A stretch of DNA of 64,000 nucleotides, from the NCBI RefSeq assembly GCF_048773025.1, contig NC_133556.1, positions 1,519,001 through 1,583,000 of the forward strand, in the 5' to 3' direction. The notes under the pieces were generated by a model. The model had not been told where the DNA came from. It saw only the letters and a program-made list of their open reading frames with translations, and did no database searches. Position numbers and translations under genes: made by a program. How positions within the stretch are numbered: the first letter of the stretch is position 1; each line of letters begins with the position of its first letter. The DNA is from Camelus bactrianus. Lineage: Eukaryota; Chordata; Mammalia; Artiodactyla; Camelidae. Below, piece after piece: positions 44,601-59,600 of this stretch.

Positions 44601-47600
44601 CCCTTCCAGCTAGAGTTACGCCTACACTGCGGGGCTGGGCACAGGGCAGGAGGCGGCAGAAATGGGGCAGGATGGTGGTGTGGTGTCCACCGAGACCCCC
44701 ATCTGCCCCTCTGGGGACGGCTGGCTGCCCCCTCCCCCTGGAAGGGCAAAGCCTCCCTCTCCGAGCGGCCCTGCAGTCCCGCCACGTGGGTGGCACTTTA
44801 ATCCCGCTCGGCGCCCTCGGTCAGCGTCCCCCAAGTCCTCCAGAGTCTGGCCTCTGGCACGTGGCACAGGGCCGAGGAACGTGGCCAGAGGGTTCCCAGA
44901 CTCCAGGGTCCCGTCTGGAGGGGGCATTCTCACAGTCCCATTTTCTGAGAAGAGCTGGCTACTTACAGGAGCTGCTTTCACAGTGGCTAGTGATCTGATG
45001 GCCTCCCTGCAGGCAGTGATGGGCTGGGCGCGCCACGGAGAGTTTGGGGAAAACACCAGTGTATCTGGCTACTACTTCAGCCCCTTAGTCAAACATGAGC
45101 AGGAGTATTTTCGGGCAGGCAGAGAAGGCATCTGATGATATCATGTTGCTAAAAGCAGGCAGCATTTATTTCACTTGCAAGCTATTTGCCAAACCAAAGA
45201 ACTTTTAATATTGTTGCATCTGCCTGCAGCAATTTGGAGATTACCTGATCTCACTTCAAAAATCCTTCAACATTTAAAAATAAGAAAAATGCCTTTTTCT
45301 CAAACCGATGGTGTGCCTCAGCGGAGAGCAGGGCCCTCAAGAGCCACATCTAGACATCGGGATGCGAGGTAGCATGAGGATGTGGGCCCATCAGTGAATC
45401 AAGTCGATAGGCGATCAGCCAGCCAATGTCAAATCAGTGTTTTAAGAGTCCAGCCCAACGCCAGGCCCAGAGGATGGAAAAACGTGTAAGACGCCCTCTG
45501 TGACTTAGGCTGTCAGGCTCCCGGGAAGAAACCCAAACACAGCTAGTCACAATTCAGTACGGCAGCCGGATGACAGCCGGAGGACGGGGAGCTGGGGAGC
45601 TGGCCGAGGGGCAGCTGATTCGGCCGGGGGCTCGGGCAGGACCTCCGGGAGGAGAGCAGGGTCTTGCTGGGGGAGCGGAGCCGACTCCCCCCAAAGCGGT
45701 CCCGTCTCGATCCCAGGGGGTGAAGGAGCCAAAGGCGGGGGCTCGCCCTCGTGGGCTGCACCGGACTGTTATCCCACCTGCTCCTGGGAACGTGATCTGG
45801 GGGCCGGACGCGCAGGCAGCTCCAGCCCGAGAGTTACTGTCTGAGCACCTGGGTGGCTTTACGTGGGGTGGTGGTGACTTTTTTTGCCAGCTTGGCCCGG
45901 CCAGCACACCCAGTGATTTGATAAAATGTAAATTGAGGTGCAGCTGGGAAGGAGTTTGGCAGGGCAGCCGACACCTGTGCTCAGTCGGCTGTAAGTGAAG
46001 AGCACCCCAGTGGTGTGCCCGGGCCTCGCCCAGTCAGCTGCAAGGCCTTGCCGGCTAAAACTCAGCTTTCCCAGAGAAGGAAGGATTCTGCCTCAAGACT
46101 GTAGCATCAGCTCCTGCCTGAGCTTCCAACCTACTGGCCTATCCTATGCGATTTGGACTCGCCAGCCCCAGTTCTTTAAAAGAAATCTCTCTGTGTGTGT
46201 ATGTGTGTGTGTATACGTATATGTTTGTATGTACACATGTGCGTGTACGCACATGTGTCGTGCATATATTATCTCATATAAACGTACATAAACACACATC
46301 TACTCAAGCAGATGTGAAGACGTATACATGTGTGCTTCTCTCTCCTGTTGCTTCTGTCTCTCCAGAGCCCTGACTGATGCACTGAGTGAGGTGAGGGGCC
46401 CGGGCAGGTCTCCCAGGCCCCCCGCTGGTGGGGAGCAGTTCCCCGGGGCAGTAGTGGGCGAGTTGGGCCCATACTGCTCCTTCTCATGTCCTGCTTTGGC
46501 TCAAGAGAGCCAGGACCTGAGGTGCAGGTGAGAGGGCTGCCACACGGGGCTGCAAGGGCACTGCCTCAGAGAAGACTCTGTGAGGACCAGAAGCAGCTTG
46601 CGAAGGCTTCATAGTGTGAAAACGGGCAGCACCGGTTTCCCACGGCAGAGCAGACCCAGTGGTGAGGGGCGGGCCCAGGGAGTGTGTTCTAAAACGCCAC
46701 ATGCGTTAACAGGACATTCGAGGTGCGATAATGTCTGCCGGGCAGGAGATGATGCCATTGGAGAGACGGTGTGTCACTCACAGCTCCCCAGAGGAGGGGG
46801 CACGGGGTGCCGTGCACCGGGGTGGGTCAGGAGGCAGAGGGCGGGGCGTTGCGGCTTCTGCAGAAGGAATGGACAGGGCAGAGTGAGCAGGCTTGGGGTC
46901 AGCTAGTTTGGGTCATTCCAGCAGGCTCTGGGGCACAGGGGCTGTCCCTGGTGACGAGGGCAGGGGGACAGTGGCCTAGAGTGTGGGAGCCCACAGAGGA
47001 GGGGGAGGGGGGAGGGCTCTGGGTTGGCTGGTTTGCATTTGAAAGCGTGTCTGAGGGAGTGGGGTTCACTGTCTGTAGAACTTGGACACCCCCAGGAGAA
47101 GGAGTCCCTGCAGGGTCAGCAGGGCCCAAGATGCAAAAGTGTCAGAACAGAAAGTAATCGGCATGGTTAATGCAGGGTGACAGCCTCGTGGCCTCAGAGC
47201 CAATCCCGTGTTTCCCTGAGTACAGTTTGCAAACCCCAGCCCGTGAGAACGAGCAGTGGGGGAACAGAGACCCTGGGCACCCGCCCTGAATGCTGTCTCC
47301 CCGCCAGGCTGGGCTGGAGCAGCGTCTGGCCAATGCCAAGAAGAAGGTCTCGCAGATGGAGAAGCTGCTGCCTGCACAGGTCATCAGCGAGGACCAGGGG
47401 GAGGTGCTGCGGCTACTGTGCAGGGCCCACGAGCTGGAGGTGGAGAACACGGAGCTGCAGGCCAGCAGCCTGTGCAGGAAGAACCTGCTCTGCCAGAAGG
47501 ACTTCGTGATCCAGCGCTACCACCAGCACTGGCTGCTCTGCGAGCAGATCATCCAGGACCAGCGGCAGCTGCTGCAGGGTGAGCCAGCCCGCCCCGCGCC

Positions 47601-50600
47601 ATGCCCGAGGCTCTGATTTCTATTACTGCGAGTTTCTGGAAAGAGGAGGCAGTGTACATGGTCCAAAAAAAGTCACATCCTAGATGGCATGCCAGGAGAC
47701 ACCTGTCTCCCTTCCGTCCCAACCCAGTCCCTGCCCACCACGCCCAGCCACCTGCACGTCCACCACAGAGGGTCTGTGTGGTGCGTGTGCGTGTAAACAG
47801 ATTTCTTACACTGGCAGGACCAGACCACGCACTCCATGCTGTGCACTCCTCACTTACGGGTAGAAACTGTGCTGAGTGGAATCTGCCTCGTCTGCGGGAA
47901 TGCACCATGATTTGTTTATCCATCTCTGCTGATGAATATCTAGATTTTTTCACAGCTGTACGTTGTTATGACATTTCCCACCTCTTCTTTAGTGTTCAGG
48001 CCCCATGTGTAGTGGGCAACCCTGCTCCTGGCCAGCACCTGTGCAGGCAGTGACCCCTTGTCTTTCCTGTTGCCTCTTAGCTCTGCCCCATCACCATCAC
48101 CACCATCACCACCATCATCGCCATCATCACCATCACCACCACCATCATCAGCACCACCACCACTATCATACCATCACCATCATCACCACCATCACCATCA
48201 CCATCCACATCACCACCACCATCATCACCACCATCACCACCATCACCACCATCATCGCCATCATCACCATCACCACCATCACCACCATCACCATCACCAC
48301 CACCATCATCACCATCACCACCACCATCATACCATCACCACCATCATCACCATCACCACCACCATCATCACCATCACCACCACCCACATCACCACCACCA
48401 CAACCACCCACATCACCACCACCACCATCATCATCACCACCACCATCATCACCATCACCACCACCCACATCACCACCACCACCACCACCCACACCACCAC
48501 CACCATCACCACCACCACCACTATCATACCATCACCACCATCACCACCATCACCACCACCATCATCACCATCACCACCACCATCATACCATCACCACCAT
48601 CATCACCATCACCACCACCATCATCACCATCACCACCACCCACATCACCACCACCACCACCATCAATACCACCATAATAACCACCACCGTCACCACCATC
48701 TTGTTTTTAAGGTCAACACTGATTTAAGCTGGATAATGAGTTTTTCCCTTTGGGGAAGCATCTCACAGTTCCTTTTATAATGGGAAATAGGCACTTTATT
48801 TAAAAACACTGTAATAACATTAAGGAAAGTTTTGGAAGAGAAGTCAGGTTATCTATAACCCAACCCCTTTCCAGCCCCTGCCTGTAAGCAGTCAAATTTT
48901 GTCAAAGCCATAATTATGCTGTCTTTTAATTTCTTACTTTAATTTTTTAAATTGAAGTAAAATTTCTGTGGCATAAAATTCATCATCTTAAAGTATACGA
49001 TGTGCAGCCATCACCTCTAGACCCAAAACATTTCTGCTAGTCCATGGAAGGCCCAGTCCCCATCAGCAGCTCTCCATCCCCCACTCCCCCAGCCCCTGGA
49101 AACACTCCTCTACTTTCTGTTTCTACGGCTCTGCCTTTTCTGGACTTTTCCTGTGAGGGAAATCCCATGGCGTGTGGCCTTTTGTGTCTGGCTTCTTCGG
49201 CTTAGTGTAGTGTTTTGGAGGCACATCCACATTACAGCAGATGTTTGAACTTCTTTCCTTTAGGAGCTGAATAACATTCCACTGACACATCACGTTTTGT
49301 TTCTCTGTTAGTCGGTTGGCGGATACGAGGGTTGTTTCCACCCTCTGGTTAATGTGAATGGTGCTGCTGTGACCATTCATGTTCAAGTCTTTGTTTGAAC
49401 ACCTGTTTTCAATTCTTTTGAGTATACACCTAGGAGTGGTTCTTCAACTTTTTTTTTTCTAGTGGAGGTGCTGGGAGTATAACCCAGGACCTCGTGCACG
49501 CTAAGCACACGCTCTACCTCTGAGCTCTACCCACCCAGCTCTCTAACTTTTAAATTAAATTTTATCTATACTTTGGAATTGTTAATAATATTATTTTATG
49601 ATTAGAAGGCAATACATGAACATAATAGAAAACTTTTAAGCTAGGAGCATAAATAAGGCGATCGATAGAAACCCCACTCTCTAGGAAAAACTTTTATCAG
49701 GTTGGAACATTTGCCTTCAAACCTCCAAAAGAGACACTGTCTTTTTAACAAGTGGCAGATGTTTCGCCCAATCCTGCCCTCCCCAACTCCTGCAGATGGT
49801 GGCATCGCGGTGCCGGAGCGGCTGGAACAGCGGCTCCGCCTCTACTCCCGGGAGCTGGGCGCGGGCACGCTGAACCGCCTGCTGCTGCTGCACACTGTGA
49901 TGTCCTGCTCTCTGCGGGTGAGTCCGCCTCGGCCTCCACCTCAGGGCGCCAGCCCTGGAGGGGACCAGCCCCGGCAAAGGGAGGAGGAAACTGGGAAACC
50001 CCATGAATCAGGCTGCCTGGGGCCGTGCCACAGGCCGGGGTCCAGGCAGCTTTCTGGGAAGGCATCCCTGTTTGGGGGGGCCTGTGTGCTGCTCCCACGG
50101 TGGGTGACCCTTGGCTGTTGCAAGGATCCCTTGTGGGAGACGAAAGGCCGGAGGGAAGGAGCCTGAGTGTGGGGTGGACCCTGTTTCCCAGTGACCCCAG
50201 AAAGGCGTCTTCTGGGGAACCTCAGAGAGATTTTTAGGGCTTGTTGGTTCTTTGGGGAGAAGTGCCTCCAGGGTTCTGCATGAGGATGGCCTCTGGTGTG
50301 GATTCTGGGGACTCGCTAGGGAGGAAGGGCTAGTGGCGGGGTGGCTCTGCGTTCTTTATTTAGACAAACAGGGCTGTCACAAGCTCTCCTTATGCCCTCA
50401 ATGAGGCCTGGTCCCCCCACCTCCCGCCCACCTTCTCAGTATTAGAAAGGATAAACTCTCAGCCAGAGTGGGTAAGGGGCAGATGCCCAGAAGTGTGGTG
50501 TGAGGGAGGGATCCAGGGATCTGACTGTATCTCAAGCTACCCCCAACCCCTCATTACAGAGGACCAGGTCCCGACATTGTAACTTTGGGCGCGGTGCCGC

Positions 50601-53600
50601 GTGGGTCTGGGTAGTTCCCGGCTGCGGCCACCGGCGGGGCTGGCTTTCCTGCACCAGCTGGTTCAGTCCCCACTGATACGTCTGGTGTCCACCTGCAGAA
50701 TGTGCTTGCTGTGTGCTGTCCTCTCCCCTTCCTCCCACACATGTGTCTGTTTTAAAACAATCCTTGTCCTATGGTAAGTGTCAGGGACCCCAAGACCACC
50801 CTCAGGCTCAGTTCGCCAGGAGGCCTCACAGAGCTCAGGAAGGCTGATGTACCAAACTGAGACTCTGTCCCTGTTAACCACGGGCTCCTCTCCGCAGCAC
50901 CCCCAGCCCCTCTCCCCACCCTCTGCTTTCTATCTCTGTGACTCTGACTCCTCCAGGGACTCACAGGAGCGGAATCACAGTGTCTGTCCTCTGTGTCTGG
51001 CTTATGTCACTGAGCACTGTGTCCTCAAGGTCCTTCCACGGTGCGGCAGGCATCAGAGTCTCCTTGCTTTTCAAGGCTGAGTCACATCCCACTGTGTGAG
51101 TGGGCCGCATTGTGTTCACCCTCATCCATCGATGACACTTGCGTCATTCCACCTTTGGGCTGTTGTGAATAAGGCTGCTCTGAACGTGGGCGTACAAGTG
51201 TCTGTCCGAGTCCTGCTTTGAATTCTTCTGGCTGCAGACCTGGGAGTGGGATTGCTGGATCCTATGGTGATTCTGTGTGTGATTTTCGAGGCCCTATTGG
51301 CTTTCAAGGGCACTCTGACCATGAGCATGCCCCTCAGGCACTGTTCTACTCTGGGGTCAAGGCCGTACCCGGTGGTCCCTGGGCACTCGGCCTTGCACAG
51401 ACCTCCTTTCTGTCTGTGGCGGGAGGGGCAGCAGAGAACTGAAGATTCCCTCGTGCGGTGGTGGCCGAGGGAACAGGACCTTCCTGTGGTCCCTCGAGGC
51501 CTCTGCTGGACAACCCAGCTCACCGTGTCCGTGGTCCCTGCTACCTCACCCCACTCCTCTGTCTGGTCCCAGGACGGCTCTGTTCTGAACACATCCCCGC
51601 CATCAGAGGAGCCCAGCCAAGACCAGCCGGACGACAGGAAGGACCTCCCGTGGGGGGCCCAGTTCAAGCTGCCGCCCATGCTGCTGGAGACCGACAGGTA
51701 AGGGAGTGAGGCGGGGCTGGGGCAGGGAGCTGGAGGCAGGCCGGCAGGAGCCCGGCCAGCGCAGTGGACTCATGACCCTGGGCATGTCTTAGAGGCCCCG
51801 CTCCTCTCGAGAAGGGCGGCTCCTGTCCCCGTCTCCGCGGGGTCGTTTTAAGGAGAATAAATACGACCTGGGAGGTGCTCGCCACACGGAGCAGGTATGA
51901 GGCTGGAGTTTGATGCTAGAAAGACAGCTTCACCCCTGTGTGGTTTCTGTTCACCGTGAGCCCGTCCTCCCAACCTCGATGCTTTCCGCCTTTTTCACTT
52001 CTCTGTTGGTGTTTCCTGCCCACCCAGACATAGACTAGCAAACTGAGCAGCGCAGACTCATCGCCTAGATTTAACAAGTGATGTTTTCCCAGTTGGTGTC
52101 CCTGTCCTAGCTCAGGCTGCTGAAACAAAATGTCACAGGCCGGGTGACTCAGACAACAGAGATTATTTTCTCATAGCACCGGGGGCTGGATGCCCGAAGC
52201 CAGGGTGCCAGCAGGTGGTCTGTCCAAGGTGGCCTGACGGTGGGCCTTCTGCAGGTCGCAGCAAACGCCCAGATGCTGCATGCGGCTGCAGGGCGCCTGC
52301 CTGATCCAGGCCCTTTGGGGCGATGAAAACGCAGGGCTCCAGGCAGAGGGACGGCTGGTCCCCTTCGTGCGCTCATGCCTGCATCTGTGTGCACGTGTGT
52401 ACAAGTGTGTACACATGCCCGCACATGTGTTTGTGTGTGCGTGTACGTGTGAGCATGCATGTTTGCGTGTGCTCACGGGTTCATGTGCTTTACAAGGGTG
52501 CATGTGCGTGTTTGTGCCTGTGTGCTTGTGTGTGTGCACGTGTATACAAAACAAAGTGCCCCCAACTCCCCCAATCAGACCAGATGCCTCTCCCTCCTGC
52601 TCTGGGTAATAAGCCCGAGACCACGACTCAGGGAGCCTGGGTTTGGCGCCTGACGCTTCGCTTTTGCACCGTCACCGATGACCTGGCTTGAAGGAAAGCT
52701 GCTAGGAATGTCCCGTCCTTTTGACGACACAACAGAAAGACTAGAAAGTTACAGCTGTGAGGTTGTCAGAGGTCCCTTCCCCTCCAACAGCCAAGGTCGC
52801 CCACACAAGTTCCTGTGCAAACCCCCGTCTCCATGCTGTGCCCTGAATGTGCTCAGCTGGCCCCTGCCCCGGGGCCTTTGCCCGTGCTGTCCGCCTGCCT
52901 GGGACACTCTTCCTCCGGCACCTGCCGTGGCCTTTCACTCTCATTCTTGGGCTTTGGCCCGGACGTTTCTCCCACAGCTGGTCTCACCACCAGGGGTGGT
53001 GCAGCTCTGTGTCGGCACTAACCGTGCAGAGTTGGCCATCAGATGCCACCAGTTGAGGGCTCCATTCTCCACAGAGAGATGAGGGTGTCCTCAGCTCTGT
53101 GCCCCCATGTCAGATGCCAGCCGCAAATGGGGTCCCGAGGCCCCTGGCCCTCCTGTCCGCCTGAGTGCAACTTTGGGGGGGTTCTACAACCCCGTCTTGT
53201 TTGATAGCTCCCTAGAATGACTCAGAGGACTCACTGAAGCACTAAACTAGGGCTCCAGTTGTGCTATGTAGCACACACACGGGGCAAGGTCTGGAGGGGC
53301 CCGGGGGAGCAAGGCACCCGCTCTCCCCCTGGAGTCAGGGCACCTCGGCCTCCCTGCACATACCCATGGTCACCAGCAGGCAGCTCCACCGAGCCTCAGT
53401 GACCAGAGTTTTTATGGGGTTTCATTACATAGCACGACTGGTTACATCACTGGCCACGTAACTGACCCAGAGTTCCCCTCCTCAAGCCACCGGGCTGGGC
53501 TCTGTGGTGAGCACCCCTGTCCTGACATCTAGGGAATGCCACAGTCACCTTTCTGTCCCGGAAATTCCAAGGGGACCTCAAGGTCGGCGCCAGGACTGGG

Positions 53601-56600
53601 GACAAAGACCACTAGGTTCTCCACTGTGCCGGCCCCTCAGTGAGGTCGGCTCCGGCCGCCCATTCTCGTCAGAGCGAGTGTCACCGCCTGCCCTGCAGGC
53701 CACATGTCCATTGGCTCAGAACACAGGGTGGTCACGGCAGGGCCACGTCTACTGGGACCCAGGGCCCCCCGGCTGTCGGTTTGCGATGGCAGGTGCTCAG
53801 ATGCATGAGGGGGTGGGTGAATGAGCCAGCCGGGCCCCAAACCACAGCAGCTCAACCTCCGTGTGAGCCGCCGTGGCTGGAGGGCGAGGCTCTGGTCCTC
53901 CCCAAGCCACGATGAAGGACCCGGGGCCCCTGGCAGCTGGCCCTGCTGAGGCCTTGGTGTTTCACCCTCAGCGACGGTTACAAGTCATCGAAAGTGACGC
54001 CATCGAGGAAGCTGGGAAAGCAGGACTCTCTCCTCCCTCCGCCATCCCTCCGCATCCTGCTGACCCCTCCCATCCGCGAGGTTGGTGTGCGCGGGGTTCG
54101 CGGCACCCGGCTCTGGGGAGCTCGGGGGTGGGCACGGGAGCAGCTTCCGGAAGGAGGCCTCTGCTTGAGCAGCTGTCGCAATGGCGGTGACCGCGTCCTG
54201 AGCCCAGGACAAGGCGCCACAGACCAGCTGAAACCACAGGTGTTCGCTGTCTCCGGTTCTGGAGGCCAAGCCCACCACCAGCTGTCCCTCCCGAGGCTCT
54301 GAGGGCAGGTCCCTCCTGCCTGGTCCAGGCCTGGCGGCCCTGGGCGCTCCTTGGCCACGTCCTCCATCTCTGCCTCTGTCCTCACAGGCCTCCTCTCTGT
54401 GTGGCTCTGGGCCCCTCCTCTTGTAGGACACCCACCCGTCACTGGACAGAGGGCCCACCCTCAATCCAGGGTGTTCTGATCCCGAGGCCCTCAGCTTAAT
54501 TACATCTGCAAAGACCCTGTCTCCAAAGGGCACACTCTGAGGTCCCAGGTGGACATGGATTTGGGGGACACCAAACATTCACCCCACTGCAAACGCTCCC
54601 CCCAGCCATGCATGAGGCAGGGGTGGTCATTACCCTCGATTTATAAGCAACACATGAGACTCAGAGAAGTCAGGTGGCTGCTCGCCCTGCTGCTGGTTCC
54701 TGGTAGCTCGGCTGGGCCTTGCTGTGCTCATCTGTGGGTGGGGCGTGACCCCACCCGCCTCACAGGATTAAATGAGTGAATGAGTTAAAGAGCACGGCTT
54801 CCCCTCCTCCAGAGTGTGGGCGCTGGCAGGGCTCAGTACAGTCTAATTGCTGAGAGGTTGGGCTCTGGCGTCAGTCTGGTTAGCCCTGGATCAAGTCCCC
54901 ACTTTGTCCCTTGCTAGCTGTGTGACTTTGGGCAAGTTGCTTCATGTCTCTGAGCCCCTATTTCTCCACCTGTAAAATGACGAACCCAGGAGCCTCAGAA
55001 TGGTGCTAAACTCAAAGAAACATGGGGTAACAACCAAAAGGAAAAGTCCAATTCCTTCCTCTGGGAGACCCTCGAAGAGGCCCGTCCACCGTCCCCTGAG
55101 AGGCTCAGTGACCCTCTGCCCAGCCCCCACGACCCACCCCGGAGTGCCCCTCCACACAGAGTGAACTGCATTCCTGCCTCCCCTCCCCACTTCCTTCCAC
55201 CGCTTCCTCGTGTAAGCACCCTGGCCCTCTCCCAGGGGGCACGAAGGCTCCCCTTCCCTTGTGGGAGGGGGCGGGAGGTGGGGAGCCGAATGGCAGGTGC
55301 GAGGCGCCCTTGGGCAGACGGGCAAGCTGGGAGCGCGGGAGGAGGCCGAGGACACCCACAGGCTGGCCGCCTTGGCCCTTGCTTATGAACTGTTGTCACG
55401 AAGCCGGAGCCCTCGTCAGTGCTAGCGATGCTGTAAGCGCGCGGCCCCGACGCTTCTGGCCTCCACCGCCCGGGCGTCTGTGCTGAGGACGCCCCCTGCC
55501 AGGGAGCCATCTGCCCTTGCTGGGGTCCTGGGGAGTTAGGATCTCGTGGGAGGAGCCCCCAGGAGTGACTCCGGGAGAGCTGTGTAAACATCCTGGGCCC
55601 CTCGGCCCTGGGGTGTGGACCCTGAAGCCCCAGCGCTGCTCTGCCTCACAGGGCGCCCCCTGTCAGGCACTGGCTCCATCACACGGCTTCCGGGCCCTCG
55701 TCCCACCCCCAGCAGTCTTGCCCCCAAATAAACTGCTGTCCTGGGTCTGCTTCTGGGGGCCCCACCTGGGGCCACAGGGATGGCCCGGTGACCTCTGACC
55801 GCTGCTCTGCCCTTTCCCGCAGAAGTCGAGCTCCCGGAGAGTGAGCAGTTTGGTCTCCAAGCTGTGCTCCCCGGTGGGCCTGGAGCCGGGCACCCCCACC
55901 CCGAGGCCGGAGGCCCAGGCCAGGCTGAGCACCCAGGCCCTCAAGGAGATGGCCGCAAGCACCAAGAGCATCGCTCTCATCGCGGCCACGCGGCGCTCCT
56001 GGGTGCAGGACCGCGAGGGCGGCAGAGGCTGCTCCTCCCTCCACCCTCCAGAGGAGGTAGCCCTCGACTCCAGGGATCCCAAGCCCTGTGTCACCCCGGA
56101 GGCCAGCCCAACACAAAAGAGGTGGCCCCACGCCAGCCCTGGCAGGGGCCGCTCCATGGAGAGGAAGGCCAGGAGGATGTGGTCGCCCTCCCGCACCTGG
56201 AGCAGGCAGCCGGTGGGTGGACGCTGGCCAGGTGCTCCAGTCCCAGGGGTCCAGACTGAGCAGCAGAGGGACTGACCTGGACAAAGTCATGGTGGGGGTG
56301 GGTGCGGGAGGGCCCGAGACGTGAGGGAGAGCGGAGAGCCAGGCCCCACCCTCACCTCCTCTGGGACCATCTCCCTCCTGCCCAACCTGAAGCCACATGT
56401 CCACACCAGTGCGTGGGCATCACCCCCGTGAGATACAGTTTCGTGACCTGAGTTTCTCCCCTTAACGTGATTCCGTAAATTCTCACGTGCCTGCATGGTG
56501 TTTGTGCTTTAATGTAAGGAAAGTCTGATGACTAGACTCTAAAACATAAACAGCAAGGGCATGAGAGGTGAGCTGTTAAGCACGGACCACCGCGAGGCTT

Positions 56601-59600
56601 GCCCCTCCGCCCGCGTCTGGCGCCGGGTCCTCCGTCGATACCTGCCAAGGGCCGACCGGCCACACGCGGTTCCTTCGTGGCCCCTGAGGCTGTCTGTTCC
56701 CTGTTAAAGGGCCACGTAGGTGCCTTGCATTTTTGACTGTCATGCATGACACCTACACACCCCTGTGGGAACAGTAGTGTTCATTTTGACTGACTTTCTT
56801 GGGATATTGGACAGTGTCGACATGTGCAAAAGTCTCAGGGAAACAGGATCAAGCAAAAGCAGAGAGCACGTGCAGTTAAGGTGACCACGATGGTGTGGGA
56901 CCATGTCTGCGTGGGGGAGGCGGAGCCCCGGGTTCGCACGGCGACGGTCTTCCCTGAGGGGGCTGCCTTGTCGCCGTCCGCCGGTCAGACAGACCCAGGG
57001 AGACGAGACAGCAGGCTGCCCCCGGGCGCCGTGGCTGCCGGCCAGCGGTCTGCCAGAGCCCCGGTCTGCCTCTGCCGGCCAGCCCCCGGGCCCCGCTGGG
57101 CACACAGTGGGCGCTGCTGATTCAAGCAGAAATAGCCCTGGTCACCACTCAGCGGAACCAAAGGTGGGACAGTGGCAGGGAGCAGAAGGTGGGTGTACTA
57201 ATCAGGGTTTTCGCAAGAAACAGAACCAAAAGAAAATGCGTGTGTGTCTACACGCACGCCAGCCAGCAAGCTGGACATCCGTGGGAGCCGAAGTTTCAGT
57301 TCAAGTCCAAAGGCAGGAAAAAGCCGATGTCCCAGCTGAAGGCAGCCAGGCAGGGAGGGTCTCTCGTACTCAGGAGAGTCAGCCTTTTTTGTTCTATTTG
57401 AGCCGTCAGCTGATTGGATGAGGTCCACCTCACTGGGGAGAGCAATCGGCTTTACCCAGTCTATGGATTTAAAGGTTAACCATCACAGGGGGTTTAGGTG
57501 AGAACTAAACCATGGGGGCAGGTGATTGAGAAGGGAAAAGGAGGGGGCAAAAAGCCAGGAGACCATCATTCGTTCTTTCATTCACTGCTCTTTGGGGGTC
57601 GAAGGTGAATGTCAGCAGCAGTTCTGACCGTTGTGTTCACCGAGGTACCCACATGCCTGCAGGGGTCTGGCACATGTAGGTGTTTAATAATCAGTGCGTG
57701 GCTTCAGCTCAGAGTGACCCTGACTTTTCATTCCTTCCCCATTTGCTCCCCACGCCCTGTGATTTTTTCCCTGCAGGTGATGGAGAAACTTCAGCCGCCC
57801 TCGACCGAGCACATGGCTGAGAGCCAGCTGCCCTCCGCACTCCTTCCGCCGTCCAAGTCCTCGGGAAAGAGCATTTTCCCTGCGGTGCCTGCAGCCTCGA
57901 AGATAAAACCCAGCCTCAGTGTCCATGCAGGTACGGGGTCGAAAAAGGAAAAGAGAATGCTGAGTTGTTTCTTCTGTATCTTAAGACTCCGCCCTTTCTC
58001 CCACATGTAAATCTTTGGAAGGTGTGACAGTCTGGCCTGCTATCAGCTGTCTGTTCCTTGGTGTACGTGAGTTTCAGGTTTCCTTAGGCAGTGAGCCAGC
58101 CAAAGCCACTGGCTTTGTGAACAGACATACTTGCAGGAGGGCTTCATTTTGCTTCTGGCCTGCCTGACATATCAGTAGAGTTTAAGGAAATGATTAAAAT
58201 TGGGCACATATGGCTGGCTGCCCATACTCAGTCCGTACCCTTGGCCCCTATGATTCCTTACAGTGTAGGTTTGAATCCAGCCTCCCGTGGTGGTGGCTGT
58301 TACAAAGCAACATACACTCATTGTGAAGACTTTGGAATACAGACAAAATTATAAGTAGCAAACCGCTCGTCAGCCCGCCACCCCATCCCTGAGACAGCGT
58401 CCTCGCGGGGGCACTGTGCCATGAACATCTGTCCCCTACCAGGGATGTGAGGGTGGTGTCCAGGTTATCAGAGTTGTGGCAGCAGGCCCGTGGATGTCCG
58501 GGCTCCTCGGAGGGGGCACACCAGCTGTTCCTGACCTGCAGCCAGAGGGGTGAGGCGCAGAGACCGAGTGTTCAGGGAGGAGCTCGCGGGCGATGAGACA
58601 GCACCCTGACTTGTCAACAGCCTGGACTCTTCCCGGTTTCATTTAACCTTCCCAGTGATTTGGTTTTTTTATATTTGCAAAAGTATCAGCCCAATATAGA
58701 CTGAAAACCAGACAGGCAAGCTCTTGGGCGGTCGAGAGCCTTGGCCTCTATCGCTGGTTATATGATAGCAGCTCACACATACTGAGCACCTACTATGTGC
58801 TAGGCCTTCCCTCAGGGAACGACTCTTATCCCCATGATACAGATGAGTAAACTGAGGCACAGAGGGGTTAAGGAATTTACCCAAGGTCACACAGCAGGAG
58901 TGGCAGAGTCGGGGTTCAATGTCAGATAGGCTGGGTCCCTGGGTAGGCTCTTAACCCTGCTTCCAGACGTCTTTTCCTTATTTTGTTTTGTTAAGAGTAT
59001 TCTTAGTGGGCCAAAGGGTGGGTGCATCTTTAGGGCGCTGGAAACCACAGTTCAAAGACAGTGGAGGCAGGGTACACGCTCTCTGTCTTGCTGGCAGATG
59101 TGCGCCTTGGCACAACCAGATTCATATATATACGTCTTCAAGGGCTTTTCAGAAGTTCGATCTTGACAAAATTCCGGTTTATTTGTGATTTCTCAACTCA
59201 GCTTCTGCAATTGCCAGGAACCACACAGGCCTGCAGTGGCACCTAAGAAACTGAAAACCACCGAAAGTGTTCTTTATTCTTACAGGATTTTTTGCTTCCC
59301 AAAGTGTTTAATTTTGTGTGTGTGTTTAGATGGTCATAGAACAATAAAACGTCACAGAGAAGGGTCCCAGTGCAGGCGGCTGGGCCAGCTGTCCACCCCT
59401 GCCTCCCCACAGGTTCTCCACCTGGAGGAGGTGGGGACACAGCGCCTGCCTGGGGGAGGGGAGCCGCGGGAAGTAACAGGTATGGTGCTGAGAGGGGACT
59501 GGATTTCACTGCTTAGCCAGGAGGCTGAGTCTCCCGGGGCCACCCCTCCCTCACTCCAGTCACTGGGGATGGTGTTTATATCTCCTCTGGAGATAAGCCC

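Noticed and set aside
48005-48780. Two 240-aa poly-His/Thr/Pro ORFs
   Set aside because: They are made by the CAC/CAT array in an intron and have no coding content outside it.
59413-59479. Candidate KIF19-like exon between exons 18 and 19
   Set aside because: It has good splice signals (cacag|gtt, ag|gtatgg) and phase 1 entry, but it exits in phase 2, which does not fit exon 19, and it encodes only Gly/Pro/Ala-rich sequence.
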